A stretch of DNA of 64,000 bases from Ignavibacteria bacterium (GCA_012518115.1 JAAYTD010000087.1:86568-150567), one strand, 5' to 3'. Numbered from the stretch's first letter, positions 27,023 through 36,591 are shown. Numbers and translations are program-made. Notes: generated by a model not told the origin, from the sequence alone.

Positions 27023-27631
27023 TTACATTAAAAAATTCTGCCAAATCATTATTATTTCTTCAGGAAATAAGATAAAAGAAACTATTATCCCAACTATAGC
27101 TCCTGCAAAATGTGCCGAATGATTAATGCCATCATCTATCCGCCTATCCGCAAATTTACACCATAGCAAATAGATTACACCAAAAATAGCTGAAGGTATA
27201 GGAATTGGAATAGGAAAAAACATAATCCTATTAGTCGGATAAATTAATATAGAACTGAATAAAATACCCGAAATAGCACCCGAAGCACCCAAAGAACGAT
27301 AATAATAGTTATCTTTATGCCTGATTAATGTCGGTAAGTGACTTAAGATCAAACTAAGTATATAAATTATAAAAAAATTAATCTCACCTACTGCATACGC
27401 TAAGTCAAACGCAAAAAAATAAAATGTCAGCATATTGAAAAACAAGTGCATAAAATCGCCATGGACAAGCCCACTTGTTAGCAATAAGTACCACCTGTTT
27501 TTATGTATTACATGATAAGGCGAAAACATTAATTTTTCTAAAAAAGAACGTCGCCTTAAAGCTATTAAACTTATAACTATTGTAAGAATAAATATAAAAT
27601 GTGAAATACTAAAAATAGATTTGCTTAACAT
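27023..27631 (-). CDS. Rhomboid family intramembrane serine protease
   Basis: The 202-residue polytopic protein has an early SGLVHGDFMHLFFNML segment (the rhomboid HxxxN block), the nucleophile motif GASGAISG (about residue 115) and the catalytic His in NHSAHFAGAIVG. Six membrane segments are evident. These proteases cleave transmembrane helices. It is upstream of rfbC with 4 bp between, which suggests one transcript but no clear functional link. Confidence 0.85.
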   Translation of the reverse strand: MLSKSIFSISHFIFILTIVISLIALRRRSFLEKLMFSPYHVIHKNRWYLLLTSGLVHGDFMHLFFNMLTFYFFAFDLAYAVGEINFFIIYILSLILSHLPTLIRHKDNYYYRSLGASGAISGILFSSILIYPTNRIMFFPIPIPIPSAIFGVIYLLWCKFADRRIDDGINHSAHFAGAIVGIIVSFILFPEEIIMIWQNFLM

Positions 27632-27654
27632 AATATATCAAAATAAAATATAAT

Positions 27655-27778
27655 AGTCAAATTCCCCTTCGTGAAGAGACGGCAAACTAAGTCTGACGCG
27701 GAGTAGTCCCACACCTCCCCCGCTACGCTAAAATTAGGACAGAACACCCTCATTCTACATCATTCCACAGGAGGAGAA
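27655..27778. repeat. Mosaic repeat region
   Basis: A degenerate main-family copy (ATTCCCCTTCGTGAAGAGACGGCAAACTAAGTCTGACGCGGAGTAGTC) is joined to CCCACACCTCCCCCGCTACGC and CAGGAGGAGAATTATAAG, pieces of a third family also seen at 4190, 28240, 39850 and 49985. Confidence 0.7.
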
Positions 27779-27787
27779 TTATAAGAT

Positions 27788-28096
27788 TTATATAATTTTA
27801 AATATTCTATTTAATCTAGTTATCTCAAGCAAACGCATAACATTCTCTGGCACAGAAGATAAAACTAATTCTATATTCTTAGAAAGTAAATCGTTATTTG
27901 CTTTAGTTATCATTCCAAGACCAGAACTATTTATTAATTCCAATTTTTCCATATCTAAAATTAATACTTTTATATTCGTAGGAATATTTTGAATAGTATT
28001 GGCAAAATCCATAGCATCTTTACCGCCAAGCGCTTCTCTGTTCATTTTTATTGTTGCTGAACCAACTTCCGGAGTATCTATAAGAAAAGAATACAT
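27788..28096 (-). CDS. STAS-domain anti-sigma factor antagonist-like protein
   Basis: The 102-residue product matches the STAS fold of SpoIIAA-like regulators: GSATIKMNREALGGKDAMDFANTI, a long loop, then VLILDMEKLELINSSGLGMI, with the phosphorylatable Ser of the usual DSSGLG element, then NNDLLSKNIELVLSSV. Such proteins take part in partner-switching with serine kinases and anti-sigma factors. No kinase or phosphatase gene is adjacent. The gene appears monocistronic. Confidence 0.82.
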   Translation of the reverse strand: MYSFLIDTPEVGSATIKMNREALGGKDAMDFANTIQNIPTNIKVLILDMEKLELINSSGLGMITKANNDLLSKNIELVLSSVPENVMRLLEITRLNRIFKII

Positions 28097-28239
28097 AATT
28101 TAATCAAATTTAGTTTAAGGTTAAAAATTAAAAATAATTTATATATTTCGTAATTTGTAATTTCGTTTTTTTTTTATTTAGTTTCAAATGTTGAGTATTT
28201 CATTGCTTTTTTATATTGTCTTATACTTACTAGCTAGAA

Positions 28240-28622
28240 AAATTCCACTATTAGGGCGTTCTGCCTCGTTTTTACGTAGCGGGGAAGGTGTGGTGTGGTT
28301 ATTATGTATTGTCCTGAAATATGCCAAAAAATTAGAAATTTACAAAATAGTACTGTACTTGTTTTTTTATCCCGTTAGAGATAGCATGTTGGTAAAAAAG
28401 TTTATGTTTTACTCTGTTTCGGCCCGTATGGGACGAGATTAATAATTTACATTTTTTTTACCGATATTTTGTGCCTACGGCACATATTTATGTTTACCTT
28501 TTTATGTTTTTAAAAAGATTACTAAAATTTCTCAAAAACACACTAATCATATAAATCGCAGTTCAAACAAAAATAAAAAAATAACTAGCTTCACCTGCCA
28601 CCCCTTCGTACCAAAAGGAAAT
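28240..28622. repeat. Cluster of degenerate intergenic repeats (gap 28097-28631)
   Basis: The gap holds no convincing gene. It contains AATTCCACTATTAGGGCGTTCTGCC and TAGCGGGGAAGGTGTGG near 28240-28300, CCCGTTAGAGATAGCATG..GGCCCGTATGGGACGAGATTAAT near 28370-28442, a TGTGCCTACGGCACA hairpin near 28480, an inverted TCTGAACT family copy (ATCATATAAATCGCAGTTCAAACA) near 28545, and CACCTGCCACCCCTTCGTACC near 28595. The 84-aa plus-strand ORF here is made of this repeat sequence. Confidence 0.65.
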
Positions 28623-28631
28623 TTTTACTAT

Positions 28632-29327
28632 TTACTGAGCTTCATCAATATCATCTATAATTGAAGTACCAATATAAAACAAATTTTTTTTGCGAGGTTT
28701 ATGATTTTTTGTGAAAATATAATACTTATCATCTGATATTTGTTTATGTTGCAAATAAGCATTTACAACTTCTTCAAAATTTGCAGTTTCAATGGAATCA
28801 CAAATCTCAACTTGTTCTCTATGTAATATCACAAAATCATCAGAAATAGAATGCCCTAATAGATAATGAGTATCTAAATCTTGCTTTAACTTTTTGAAAT
28901 TAAAGTAAGTTAATTCTATTTTAGGTGTACAAAGTCCATCAATTTCTTTAGCAGCTCTATAGGATAAATCAAAAATTCTTGATTTTTTAAAAGGTCCTCT
29001 ATCGTTAACTTTAACGAGGACTGATTTATCGTTTATAGGATTAGTAACTTTCACAATAGTACCGAAAGCAATTTTTTTATGTGCCGCAGTGTATCCATAC
29101 ATATCGTATATTTCACCGCTTGCAGTTCTTCTATTGTGAAATTTATGTGCATAATAAGAAGCTATTCCCGTTTGTTTCCGCAAGTATTGATCTACATTTA
29201 TACTTGTTGTTGCCTTACTTTCCGCCTCGTTTGTCTTTATCTCAAGAGTATCTTTTGTACTATCAAGAGCGACAAAATACGGAATAGTAAGAAACAAAAG
29301 CAAATTCAAAAAAAAATTATGAATCAT
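28632..29327 (-). CDS. rlpA: RlpA-like septal ring lytic transglycosylase
   Basis: The 231-residue protein begins with a signal sequence. Its double-psi beta-barrel domain (about 54-130) has [40 protein letters not shown] and [22 protein letters not shown], the full RlpA pattern including the DRGPF element. RlpA cleaves denuded peptidoglycan at the septum or is a structural wall protein. There is no SPOR domain; the C-terminal 95 residues are unrelated and lysine-rich at the end. It lies 79 bp downstream of the DUF4139 gene. Confidence 0.85.
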   Translation of the reverse strand: MIHNFFLNLLLFLTIPYFVALDSTKDTLEIKTNEAESKATTSINVDQYLRKQTGIASYYAHKFHNRRTASGEIYDMYGYTAAHKKIAFGTIVKVTNPINDKSVLVKVNDRGPFKKSRIFDLSYRAAKEIDGLCTPKIELTYFNFKKLKQDLDTHYLLGHSISDDFVILHREQVEICDSIETANFEEVVNAYLQHKQISDDKYYIFTKNHKPRKKNLFYIGTSIIDDIDEAQ

Positions 29328-29406
29328 TATTCACCTAAAAAAAATGTTATTTTCTACATTTATTTTTCAATTAATGTTTTTTTCTTTCTTAATTACGACC
29401 AACTCC

Positions 29407-30801
29407 CTATCTTGATATGAACCTAGCTTTAATTCTAAACTTTAATTCTTGCTCTTTCTTAATAGGTACTTTAAAAATAATAGTATTAGCGTTTTTTTGC
29501 GTCCATTTATAATCTAATGCTAAAATTTCCCAAGTATTATAAAAGCCAACAGGACATTCAAAATCTACTTCTATATCTTCTTTACTTTTTCTATTTCTTA
29601 AATAGTATTCGACTTCAACTTCTTCAATTTTTTCAGCAATTTGTTTTCTTTCTACAGTTCTTGATGTTAGAACAACGTCAAAAGCTTTTCCAATTTTAAC
29701 TTTTATATTTTCATCTTTAGGAGTGTGTTCAATTCTGTCCTCACCAATAAATTCTAATGTTTTTCCCGTTGACTTATTCATTCTTATTCGTCCTTTAGGA
29801 AATGGCAACCCTAAGTTGTTTTCTTTACTATTTTTAAATTCAACACTAACATTTACTTCTGTTTTGTTAGATTGCGAGAATGAATTAATTGAAGGCGGTC
29901 TTACAGTATATGTTTTTTTCACAGGAACAGATTTCGCTGTAAATAAAGAAATTTGTTTATCTTCATTGTTTTTTATTGTAGTTTGACGATCTAAATCATA
30001 AAGATGATATTCAAAAAATTCTTCTTCTGTAAAGCCATCATTGTATGCTCCTTGCGTTTCCATACTCATTTTTGCCATTCTCGGCATATAAACAAACTCG
30101 TCTTTAATGCGGTTTACTTCGCCAGCTATCAACTTTAATTGAGCATCTTTATAAGTAGCTCCTGAATTATTTTTTATAGTTACCCAAGCATTTATATCCA
30201 TTTTAGAATCGTCGTCATTCAACTCTGCAACATACTCTGCTGTCCAAGACATTCCGCTTGTTTGATAAGAAAGTTCAGCTGTTTGATTAGCTGTTTTGTC
30301 TGCTTCTATTGTCCAAACTAAGGTTGGGCGTGTAATTAAATCTTCAGGTAAATCCGGTACATAAATTTGAGCTTTTTGCATATCACTCAACATTACAAGT
30401 CCACCTTCTGCACGTTGTAAGACTAATTTATTTCCAGAAGCACTAAGCAATTTACCTTTAATAACTTGTCCATCTAAATTAACATTAATTTCTTTATCAA
30501 TATATTTATCTAAAATTTTATATATATTAACTAAATCATATTGATAATTTTGTTCTAAAACTTTTGCAGGTAGCTTAATAAAAACAGAAGTAGGATCTAT
30601 TTGCTCTGCAACATCTTGGATATTAACATAGTTAATTCCTTTTTTCAAGGAAATTTCTCGTGTTTCTTTTATAACTCCTAAATTTTCATTATAAACAGTT
30701 ACACTTGTTTTTTTAGGTAAATTTTGTGCTTCAAGTGTATTTATAGATATAAGCGAAGTTATAGCTATAATTAAAATTAGTTTTAAGTTTGTAGTTTTCA
30801 T
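29407..30801 (-). CDS. DUF4139 secreted protein
   Basis: The 464-residue protein has a signal peptide (LILIIAITSLISINTLEA). The DUF4139 pattern follows: SVTVYNENLGVIKETREISLKKGINYVNI near the start, then LVWTIEADKTANQTAELSYQTSGMSWTAEYVAEL and DINAWVTIKNNSGATYKDAQLKLIAGEVNRI. The C-terminal half is beta-rich with VEVEYYLRNRKSKEDIEVDFE. The family is common in Bacteroidota; its role is unknown, probably a periplasmic or cell-surface structural protein. It starts 4 bp after ruvX ends. Confidence 0.82.
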   Translation of the reverse strand: MKTTNLKLILIIAITSLISINTLEAQNLPKKTSVTVYNENLGVIKETREISLKKGINYVNIQDVAEQIDPTSVFIKLPAKVLEQNYQYDLVNIYKILDKYIDKEINVNLDGQVIKGKLLSASGNKLVLQRAEGGLVMLSDMQKAQIYVPDLPEDLITRPTLVWTIEADKTANQTAELSYQTSGMSWTAEYVAELNDDDSKMDINAWVTIKNNSGATYKDAQLKLIAGEVNRIKDEFVYMPRMAKMSMETQGAYNDGFTEEEFFEYHLYDLDRQTTIKNNEDKQISLFTAKSVPVKKTYTVRPPSINSFSQSNKTEVNVSVEFKNSKENNLGLPFPKGRIRMNKSTGKTLEFIGEDRIEHTPKDENIKVKIGKAFDVVLTSRTVERKQIAEKIEEVEVEYYLRNRKSKEDIEVDFECPVGFYNTWEILALDYKWTQKNANTIIFKVPIKKEQELKFRIKARFISR

Positions 30802-30805
30802 TTTT

Positions 30806-31258
30806 TTATTCTAAATAATTTATAAAATCTTGTAAAATAATAGCAGCAGCTATTTTATCAGTGCTTCCTTTAGTTGCACGAAATTTCTTTTTTTTCCCTA
30901 TTTCTAACATTGTAGTTACTGCTTTTTTTGAACTAAACGACTCATCTTGAATAAAAACAGGCAATTCACTTTTTATTTTTAATTCTTCAATAAATTTTTC
31001 TAAATGTTCAATTAGTTCTAAATGCGAATTTGACTCTGTATCGTATATAGGTTTTCCTACAACAATCGCACCGACATTTTCTTTTTCGATCAATTTCAGC
31101 AGGAGCTCCCAAAAATTATTATCTCTATAATTCAAAACTAAAAGAGGAGTTACAGAAATATGTAAAGCATCAGAAATAGCTATGCCTACACGCGACTTTC
31201 CGAAATCAATCCCAAGTATCCGTTTAAAATTTATCTTTTCTTTTAGTTGCTTATCCAA
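30806..31258 (-). CDS. ruvX: Putative pre-16S rRNA nuclease/Holliday junction resolvase-like YqgF
   Basis: The 150-residue RNase H-fold protein has the catalytic RILGIDFGKSRVGIAISD at its N-terminus, VVGKPIYDTES in the middle, and the second acidic cluster QDESFSS followed by KKKFRATKGSTDKIAAAIIL. YqgF homologues trim pre-16S rRNA. The start is a TTG at 31258, since no in-frame ATG precedes the catalytic strand. Its neighbour downstream (DUF4139) is 4 bp away. Confidence 0.88.
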   Translation of the reverse strand: MDKQLKEKINFKRILGIDFGKSRVGIAISDALHISVTPLLVLNYRDNNFWELLLKLIEKENVGAIVVGKPIYDTESNSHLELIEHLEKFIEELKIKSELPVFIQDESFSSKKAVTTMLEIGKKKKFRATKGSTDKIAAAIILQDFINYLE

Positions 31259-31296
31259 TAAAAAACGTTAGCTATTAGAATGTAAAAAAATACTCT

Positions 31297-32334
31297 TTAT
31301 CCTACAAGTGATTTATGTGCAATTATTACGCAAGTTCCAAATGTTGTTTTATAAAATTCAACTTCTCCAAAACCAGCTTCTTTTACTGTTACCCAGATAT
31401 CTGCATACGTATATGAATCACCTGATTCTGTGTTTACCAACAAATTAATTGACTGCAATACTGTAACAAGAGGAGAAGTACGATGGTCATCAATAAGCTG
31501 TTGATGAATAATTAACTTTCCACCACGAGCAAGTGATGTATATACTCTTTTAAGAATATTTATATTCTCTACAACAGAATAATCATGCAAAAGATTGCTA
31601 ATGAAAATACAGTTATAATCTTCACCAAAATCATCTTCTAACAAATCACCTTCAATAAAATTTATGTTTTTTTCTAAGGTAGAACATTCTTCTCTTATCA
31701 TTTCTTCAGCAACATTTACAACTTTCGGATAATCAAAAAGATAGACTTGAGTATTAGGAGATTCTTTTGCAAACTCTACTGCATAACGTCCCGAACCTAA
31801 GCCCAAACATAGTAATTTGTTAAAAGATTTAATATTGCTAAGCAAAAATTTCATTATATATTCTATTTCGATTTTTGCTCTCCAGTTTGCCGATAAAAGA
31901 AAATCATGTATCCATTTTTCATCTTTGTCACACAACCTATCTTTAGCTTTAACTTTGCCTGTCTTTATAACTTCTGTTAATGTTCCCCAACTTTCCCATA
32001 AGTCCGAGCTATGAAGCAAAAACCCATAATAATCTTCGCTTGTTTTAATTAAATGTTGTGCTGATAATTCTGTATTTTTATAATACATCTCAGTCTTATG
32101 TAGCAACTTTATAGCTACAAGCGCATTTAGTAAGCGTTCTAAGAACCTACTATTTACTCCTAGAGTTTCTGCTAATTCTGTTGCAGTTTTTTTCTCTTTT
32201 CCTATTAACGAAAATATATCTAATTCTACGGCAGAAAATAGGACTTGACTTTTTTGAAATCCTATAGCTATTTCTTGAATGATATTATATGCAGAGCCTT
32301 CAGCCCAGCGAGGATCAATTTTAGGTTTTGCCAT
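31297..32334 (-). CDS. SAM-dependent O-methyltransferase with dimerisation winged helix
   Basis: The 345-residue product starts with a winged-helix dimerisation domain (about 20-95; QVLFSAVELDIFSLIG, KKTATELAETLGVNSRFLERLLNALVAI). The methyltransferase domain has the SAM motif LLCLGLGSGRYAVEFAKES (about 173-191), an acidic loop VYLFDYPKVV, and FISNLLHDYSVVENINIL, where the His in LLHDY is the usual catalytic base of acetylserotonin-type O-methyltransferases. The substrate is unknown. It probably forms a transcript with ruvX and the DUF4139 gene. Confidence 0.85.
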   Translation of the reverse strand: MAKPKIDPRWAEGSAYNIIQEIAIGFQKSQVLFSAVELDIFSLIGKEKKTATELAETLGVNSRFLERLLNALVAIKLLHKTEMYYKNTELSAQHLIKTSEDYYGFLLHSSDLWESWGTLTEVIKTGKVKAKDRLCDKDEKWIHDFLLSANWRAKIEIEYIMKFLLSNIKSFNKLLCLGLGSGRYAVEFAKESPNTQVYLFDYPKVVNVAEEMIREECSTLEKNINFIEGDLLEDDFGEDYNCIFISNLLHDYSVVENINILKRVYTSLARGGKLIIHQQLIDDHRTSPLVTVLQSINLLVNTESGDSYTYADIWVTVKEAGFGEVEFYKTTFGTCVIIAHKSLVG

Positions 32335-32506
32335 AACTTACTCCATTTTTTATTTTTTTCTAATACACAAACGTTTTAAAATAAACATATTTTTATTAAA
32401 TTCAAAATTTATATAAAAAAATGCCTTTTATATTATCTTTATTATTTTTTTTAGCATAAAATTAACATAAAAGGCAAGTCTTGAAATAGCATTAACTTAT
32501 AAAATA

Positions 32507-33412
32507 TTAGCTTTGTTGATTAAAGAGTTCTTTAATCGTAGCTATTGAACTTAAAACACCCGTTGCTTCGTAAGGCATAAACACCATTTTGTTCGGATTG
32601 TCCGATATATCTTTCAAGCTTTCAATATACTTAAGAGCTATAAGATAAGAAGCAGGATCAGCTTTTGTACTAGCTAAAGATTTTGAAACAATTTCTATAG
32701 CTTTCGCTTCCGCTTCCGCTACACGTAGTTTAGCTTCAGCCACACCTTCAGCTTCTAATATACGTTTGCGTTTTTCACCTTCAGCAGAGATAATTGCGGA
32801 TTGTTGATTTCCTTCAGCCGTTAAAATTGCAGATTGTTTTTCACCTTCAGCCGTTAAAATTACAGCGCGTCTGTTACGTTCTGCTGTCATCTGTTTTTCC
32901 ATAGTTACACGAATATCTTCAGGCGGAAGAATATTGCGAACTTCAACGCGAATAACTTTTACACCCCATTTGTCTGTAGCGCTATCCAAAACACCACGCA
33001 ACTTCGCATTAATCGCTTCACGGCTTGATAAAGTGTGATCCAAATCCATTTCACCTATAACGGAACGTATTGTACTTGTTGTAAGTTGCTGAATACCTAT
33101 ACTTACATTGAAAATTTCGTAAACAGTTTTTATCGGATCTATAACCTGCCAATAAACAACACAATCCACCTGCATAGTAACGTTATCACGCGTTATAACA
33201 GATTGAGGATCTATATCTATAAGTTGCTCACGTAAATCAAGAGTACTGCGAACCTTATCAATAAATGGAACGATAATATTTAAGCCCGACTGAGCAAGTT
33301 TATGAAATTTACCAAGTCGTTCAATAATTTTAACAGAAGCTTGATTAACAACTTTTACACTGGAAAAAGCAACTATTACAACAAAAATAATTAAAGCTAT
33401 AATTAATGTCAT
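32507..33412 (-). CDS. SPFH/band 7 family stomatin-like (paraslipin) protein
   Basis: The 301-residue protein has one N-terminal membrane segment (LIIALIIFVVIVAFSSVKVV). The band 7 domain follows, with RLGKFHKLAQSGLNIIVPFIDKV and VVYWQVIDPIKTVYEI, then a coiled coil rich in repeats of LTAEGEKQSAILTAEGNQQS (about 190-230) and a C-terminal helix. It forms oligomeric membrane rings and is often linked to membrane protease partners of the NfeD type. No NfeD gene lies next to it here. Confidence 0.9.
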   Translation of the reverse strand: MTLIIALIIFVVIVAFSSVKVVNQASVKIIERLGKFHKLAQSGLNIIVPFIDKVRSTLDLREQLIDIDPQSVITRDNVTMQVDCVVYWQVIDPIKTVYEIFNVSIGIQQLTTSTIRSVIGEMDLDHTLSSREAINAKLRGVLDSATDKWGVKVIRVEVRNILPPEDIRVTMEKQMTAERNRRAVILTAEGEKQSAILTAEGNQQSAIISAEGEKRKRILEAEGVAEAKLRVAEAEAKAIEIVSKSLASTKADPASYLIALKYIESLKDISDNPNKMVFMPYEATGVLSSIATIKELFNQQS

Positions 33413-33502
33413 ATTTTTACTCCCTATAAAATAAAAATGAATACAAAAAAATAGATAGACGTAATTAATTATAATTTATTTTTTAATAATTACTAAAATA
33501 TA

Positions 33503-33540
33503 CAAAAAAATATCTTCTAAAAAATATTTAGAAGATATAA
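33503..33540 (-). terminator. Terminator of the proline dehydrogenase gene
   Basis: TATCTTCTAAA...TTTAGAAGATA stem followed on the minus strand by a T run. Confidence 0.75.
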
Positions 33541-33579
33541 AAATAATCGTAGAATTAATATCTGTTATTAGCTCTAAAT

Positions 33580-34488
33580 TTACTTGCCTATTCCAAAAAT
33601 TGCTTTGAAAACATGCATAGCTACTTCAGGGTTCTCTTTCATTCTACGTATTGAATAACCATACCAATCCTCGCCAAACGGCACATAAATTGTTACATTG
33701 TGTCCGTCTTCTAAAAGCTTATTACGACGCTCTTCACGAACTCCTAAAAGCATTTCAAAACTATACTTATCCTTGCTTAAATTAAGTTCTTTTATGCGTT
33801 TTTCAGCATATTGAAGTAAATCTTCATCATGAGTAGCTATAGCAGGAAATGCACCATTAGGAATGTTTTCTAACAATAAATCTAACAATTTCTTATAGTT
33901 ATCCCTAATTTCTTCTTTGTCTTTATAGGCAATAGAAGCACTTTCTACATAAATACCTTTACATAGACGTATATTAGGTTTTAATTCTAAAAGAGATCTA
34001 ATATCACTTTCCGTACGCTTCAAATAAGCTTGCAAAACTATTCCTACGTTTGTAAAACCTTCTTCTAAAAGACGACGATAAAGCGCAACAGTAGCCTCCG
34101 TATATGGCGAATTTTCCATATCAATGCGACAAAAAAGACCAAGTTCTTTAGCCTTAGCTACTATCATTTTTATATTTTCATAGCCGAACTCCGCATCTAT
34201 TCCTAAACCATTAGAAGTAGGTTTAATTGATAAATAAGATGGTAAATTCTCTTTCTTAATTGTATCAAGAACAACCATAGAAGCATCTCGCTCTTTTATA
34301 GCGCGCTCCCTCTCAGTAACAAATTCGCCAAGCACATCTATAGTAGTGCCACCACCAAGCTTAGCAAAATCTTTAGTCGTTTGAATAGCATCGGAAAGTT
34401 TTAAGCCCGAAATATACTTTTTCCCAAAAAACCAAATCAACTTCTTTGGCATTAAAGGAATTATACTAACAATAAGTCTGTTAAACAT
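33580..34488 (-). CDS. Proline dehydrogenase (FAD-dependent)
   Basis: The 302-residue TIM-barrel protein has the family blocks: GGGTTIDVLGEF (about 45-56), YLSIKPTSNGLGID, CRIDMENSPYTEATVALYRR, VGIVLQAYLKRTESDI, RLCKGIYVES and the C-terminal FAD/proline site YGYSIRRMKENPEVA with its paired Arg. It oxidises proline to pyrroline-5-carboxylate. It is the single-domain monofunctional type; no pyrroline-5-carboxylate dehydrogenase lies in the window. The N-terminal hydrophobic stretch suggests membrane association. Confidence 0.9.
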   Translation of the reverse strand: MFNRLIVSIIPLMPKKLIWFFGKKYISGLKLSDAIQTTKDFAKLGGGTTIDVLGEFVTERERAIKERDASMVVLDTIKKENLPSYLSIKPTSNGLGIDAEFGYENIKMIVAKAKELGLFCRIDMENSPYTEATVALYRRLLEEGFTNVGIVLQAYLKRTESDIRSLLELKPNIRLCKGIYVESASIAYKDKEEIRDNYKKLLDLLLENIPNGAFPAIATHDEDLLQYAEKRIKELNLSKDKYSFEMLLGVREERRNKLLEDGHNVTIYVPFGEDWYGYSIRRMKENPEVAMHVFKAIFGIGK

Positions 34489-34662
34489 AATATTTTTACT
34501 TTAAAAAATTTGAAAATTAATTTTGTATCTAATTATTCTCTAAATATAATCATTTAATTTGCAAAATTAACATTTTTTTTTTTGAAAAACTATATTTTTT
34601 TCGTTTTTATAAAAAAAATGCAGTTGTTGATAATTTTATTTTATTATTAGAAAAAAAAATGA

Positions 34663-34670
34663 TATATTTG
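34663..34670 (+). promoter_or_regulatory. -7 element of the rpmH operon
   Basis: TATATTTG fits TAnnTTTG and lies 51 bp before the rpmH ATG. Confidence 0.6.
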
Positions 34671-34721
34671 TAATCCTATTGTTTTGAATATATAAAAAAA
34701 TAAATAAATGAGGGAACACAA

Positions 34722-34865
34722 ATGAAAAGAACATTTCAACCAAGTCGTAGAAAACGCGCAAATAAACATGGATTTCGCGCAAGAATGGCAACAAAAAACG
34801 GAAGAAGAGTGCTAGCTAGTCGCAGAGCAAAAGGAAGACGTAAACTTACCGTTAGCGACGAATAA
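34722..34865 (+). CDS. rpmH: 50S ribosomal protein L34
   Basis: Missing from the ORF track because of its size. The 47-residue product begins [22 protein letters not shown] and continues [19 protein letters not shown], an unmistakable L34 sequence. It has a short acidic tail (TVSDE). It is followed 15 bp later by rnpA, as in most bacteria. There is no dnaA upstream in this window. Confidence 0.97.
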   Translation: MKRTFQPSRRKRANKHGFRARMATKNGRRVLASRRAKGRRKLTVSDE

Positions 34866-34880
34866 ATAAATGCTGCAAAT

Positions 34881-35315
34881 ATGCTGCAATTAAAACCAAT
34901 TAAGGGATTTAATAATATAGGACTTATCTATAAAAATGGTAATAAGTTCTATGCAAACAATGCTACAGCAATTGTTGTATTTAGAAAAAATTATTCTTGC
35001 CAAAACGTAACAAAAGAAAATTCTACTATATACTTCGCTGTTATTATAGGAAAAAAAACTGCAAAAAAAGCAGTTGTCCGAAATAGAATAAAAAGATTGT
35101 TACGTGAAAGTTTAAGAATACTAACAAAACAATATCATGAAAAAATTAATTGCATAGAACAAATTATACTATATTACAACGCAGCACCAACTCATCAAAA
35201 ACTTATAAAACTTAAAGACATTATGCCTGCTATTGAAAATATTTTAATGCAGGCTTTTATTTATTATAATGACAATAGTACGCAAAATTTTAATAGCTCC
35301 GATAAAAGTATATAA
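34881..35315 (+). CDS. rnpA: Ribonuclease P protein component
   Basis: RnpA helps the RNA subunit recognise pre-tRNA 5' leaders. The 144-residue product has the central signature [19 protein letters not shown] (about 60-78), typical of RNase P proteins, preceded by the beta strand [11 protein letters not shown]. The N-terminal region contains a 15-residue insert around [13 protein letters not shown]. The last 47 bp overlap yidD. Confidence 0.92.
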   Translation: MLQLKPIKGFNNIGLIYKNGNKFYANNATAIVVFRKNYSCQNVTKENSTIYFAVIIGKKTAKKAVVRNRIKRLLRESLRILTKQYHEKINCIEQIILYYNAAPTHQKLIKLKDIMPAIENILMQAFIYYNDNSTQNFNSSDKSI

Positions 35316-35511
35316 GAAAATTATATCACCTATTCTTCCAAACTCATGCCGTTATGTACCTACTTGCTCGCAATATACAATAGAAGCTATAGAAAAACAC
35401 GGCATTTTCGGAGTACTGCTCGGCATGTGGCGTATATTAAGATGCAATCCTTTCGCTAAAGGTGGCTTTGACCCTGTCCCTGACAAGCTCTTTAAAAATA
35501 ATAAGTTGTAA
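35269..35511 (+). CDS. yidD: Membrane protein insertion efficiency factor YidD
   Basis: The 80-residue protein matches YidD throughout: [17 protein letters not shown], then the three-Cys signature [20 protein letters not shown] and [17 protein letters not shown]. It supports YidC-dependent insertion at the inner membrane. It overlaps rnpA by 47 bp, as is common. yidC itself does not follow; instead there is a repeat and then an opposite-strand gene. Confidence 0.93.
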   Translation: MTIVRKILIAPIKVYKKIISPILPNSCRYVPTCSQYTIEAIEKHGIFGVLLGMWRILRCNPFAKGGFDPVPDKLFKNNKL

Positions 35512-35513
35512 TA

Positions 35514-35645
35514 GACTACTCCGTCAGGCTAGCGCCTGCCACACCTTCGTCCCGAAGGGGAATTTTGTAGCCCGACCTTCAGGGAAGTTGAATTTAAAAA
35601 ATCCCCAAAATCATATAAACCACAAAAATCACAGTTCAGACAATA
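35514..35645 (-). repeat. Main REP-like repeat joined to an inverted TCTGAACT copy
   Basis: The minus strand reads AATTCCCCTTCGGGACGAAGG, then the CAGGC..GCCTG stem and GACGGAGTAGTC (35514-35567). It is followed at 35609-35645 by ATCATATAAACC...CACAGTTCAGACAAT. Confidence 0.82.
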
Positions 35646-35718
35646 GAAACAAACTAATACATAATTAAAAATGCTATTACTAGCTAGCGCGAAGATTATA
35701 ATTTTATAGAAAAGAATA

Positions 35719-35757
35719 AAAAAAAAGAGCTCAGCTAAAAAATAACTAAGCTCCTTT
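35719..35757 (-). terminator. Terminator after the secreted 224-aa gene
   Basis: Minus-strand GGAGCTTAGTT..AGCTGAGCTC stem with a run of T residues, 24 bp beyond the stop. Confidence 0.75.
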
Positions 35758-35780
35758 TAATTTAATTGCTTGCACGAAAA

Positions 35781-36455
35781 TTAAATGCTAATACCTTTAC
35801 GTATTGTTCGCATCCATGCAATTTCGTTTGTTCCAAACCCAGTAACATAAATAAAATATATTCCGTCAGGAAGATTTGCTAAACTTATTGTAGCGCCAGG
35901 GTTATCATCTGTTTTTGGAGTAAAACCACCTTCTGGAAATTCAATTGTTTTTACTATCGGACCATCAATAGTCTCGGAAAGTGGCATACTATATATAGTT
36001 TCACCAAACAAACTAGCAGGTTGTCCTGTGCGTGTTTCGTTTAGAACTACGTTACCTGTCATTACATCTATTACCTTTAACGTAAAAGCAGACTCTTGCC
36101 AAAATACTGTAATTGAAGTATCTGTTGTAGTTGGTCTATTAATACCAGCTTCACTTCTAACTAAATTATTCGGCAAATACCAAACAGTATCAAGAGTTTG
36201 CTGAGCACAATTAGTAATAATTCCAAATCTCGGAATGCCATAATTTCTATGAACTTCTATTTTTGTATAGACATTAGAAGTTGGACTGCACGGCATAAGC
36301 TCAGTAGTTATTTTGTGCTGCTTGCCCCACCAACGATTATACCCATCTTCTAACGTAAAATCATCAAGTTGCATTTTCACAGAAGATTGTGAATAAGCCA
36401 TTGTAGCTCCCAAAAAGAAAAATAGTGAAGCTACCATTAAAATTTTCTTTTTCAT
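35781..36455 (-). CDS. Secreted protein of unknown function, possible C-terminal sorting-like tail
   Basis: I do not recognise the family. The 224-residue product has a clear signal peptide (KILMVASLFFFLGATMAYSQ). The mature part is beta-rich with an early WWGKQHKITTELMPC segment and a second Cys in GIITNCAQQ, which could form a disulphide. The C-terminal 45 residues (LANLPDGIYFIYVTGFG...) resemble the beta-strand pattern of type IX secretion tails, though without the conserved final KxxV/I end. It is monocistronic, with a terminator after it. Confidence 0.65.
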   Translation of the reverse strand: MKKKILMVASLFFFLGATMAYSQSSVKMQLDDFTLEDGYNRWWGKQHKITTELMPCSPTSNVYTKIEVHRNYGIPRFGIITNCAQQTLDTVWYLPNNLVRSEAGINRPTTTDTSITVFWQESAFTLKVIDVMTGNVVLNETRTGQPASLFGETIYSMPLSETIDGPIVKTIEFPEGGFTPKTDDNPGATISLANLPDGIYFIYVTGFGTNEIAWMRTIRKGISI

Positions 36456-36591
36456 TTTATTGAACTCCTTTGATTATAAATAAAAAAATAACAGTACTAA
36501 TTTAAACTTTTTTTTTATTTTTCCAAATATTTTTTAAAAAATATTTAAAAAAACTGAATAATTTTTACTTAATATATATATCTTTCATAAC

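Noticed and set aside
28188-28442. 84-aa plus-strand ORF
   Set aside because: It is made of intergenic repeat modules, ends in repeat sequence and has no recognisable domain or promoter.
36520-36565. AT palindrome AAATATTTTTTAAAAAATATTT upstream of ruvA end
   Set aside because: Perfect, but composed only of A and T in an AT-rich spacer, so chance or a weak terminator is enough to explain it.
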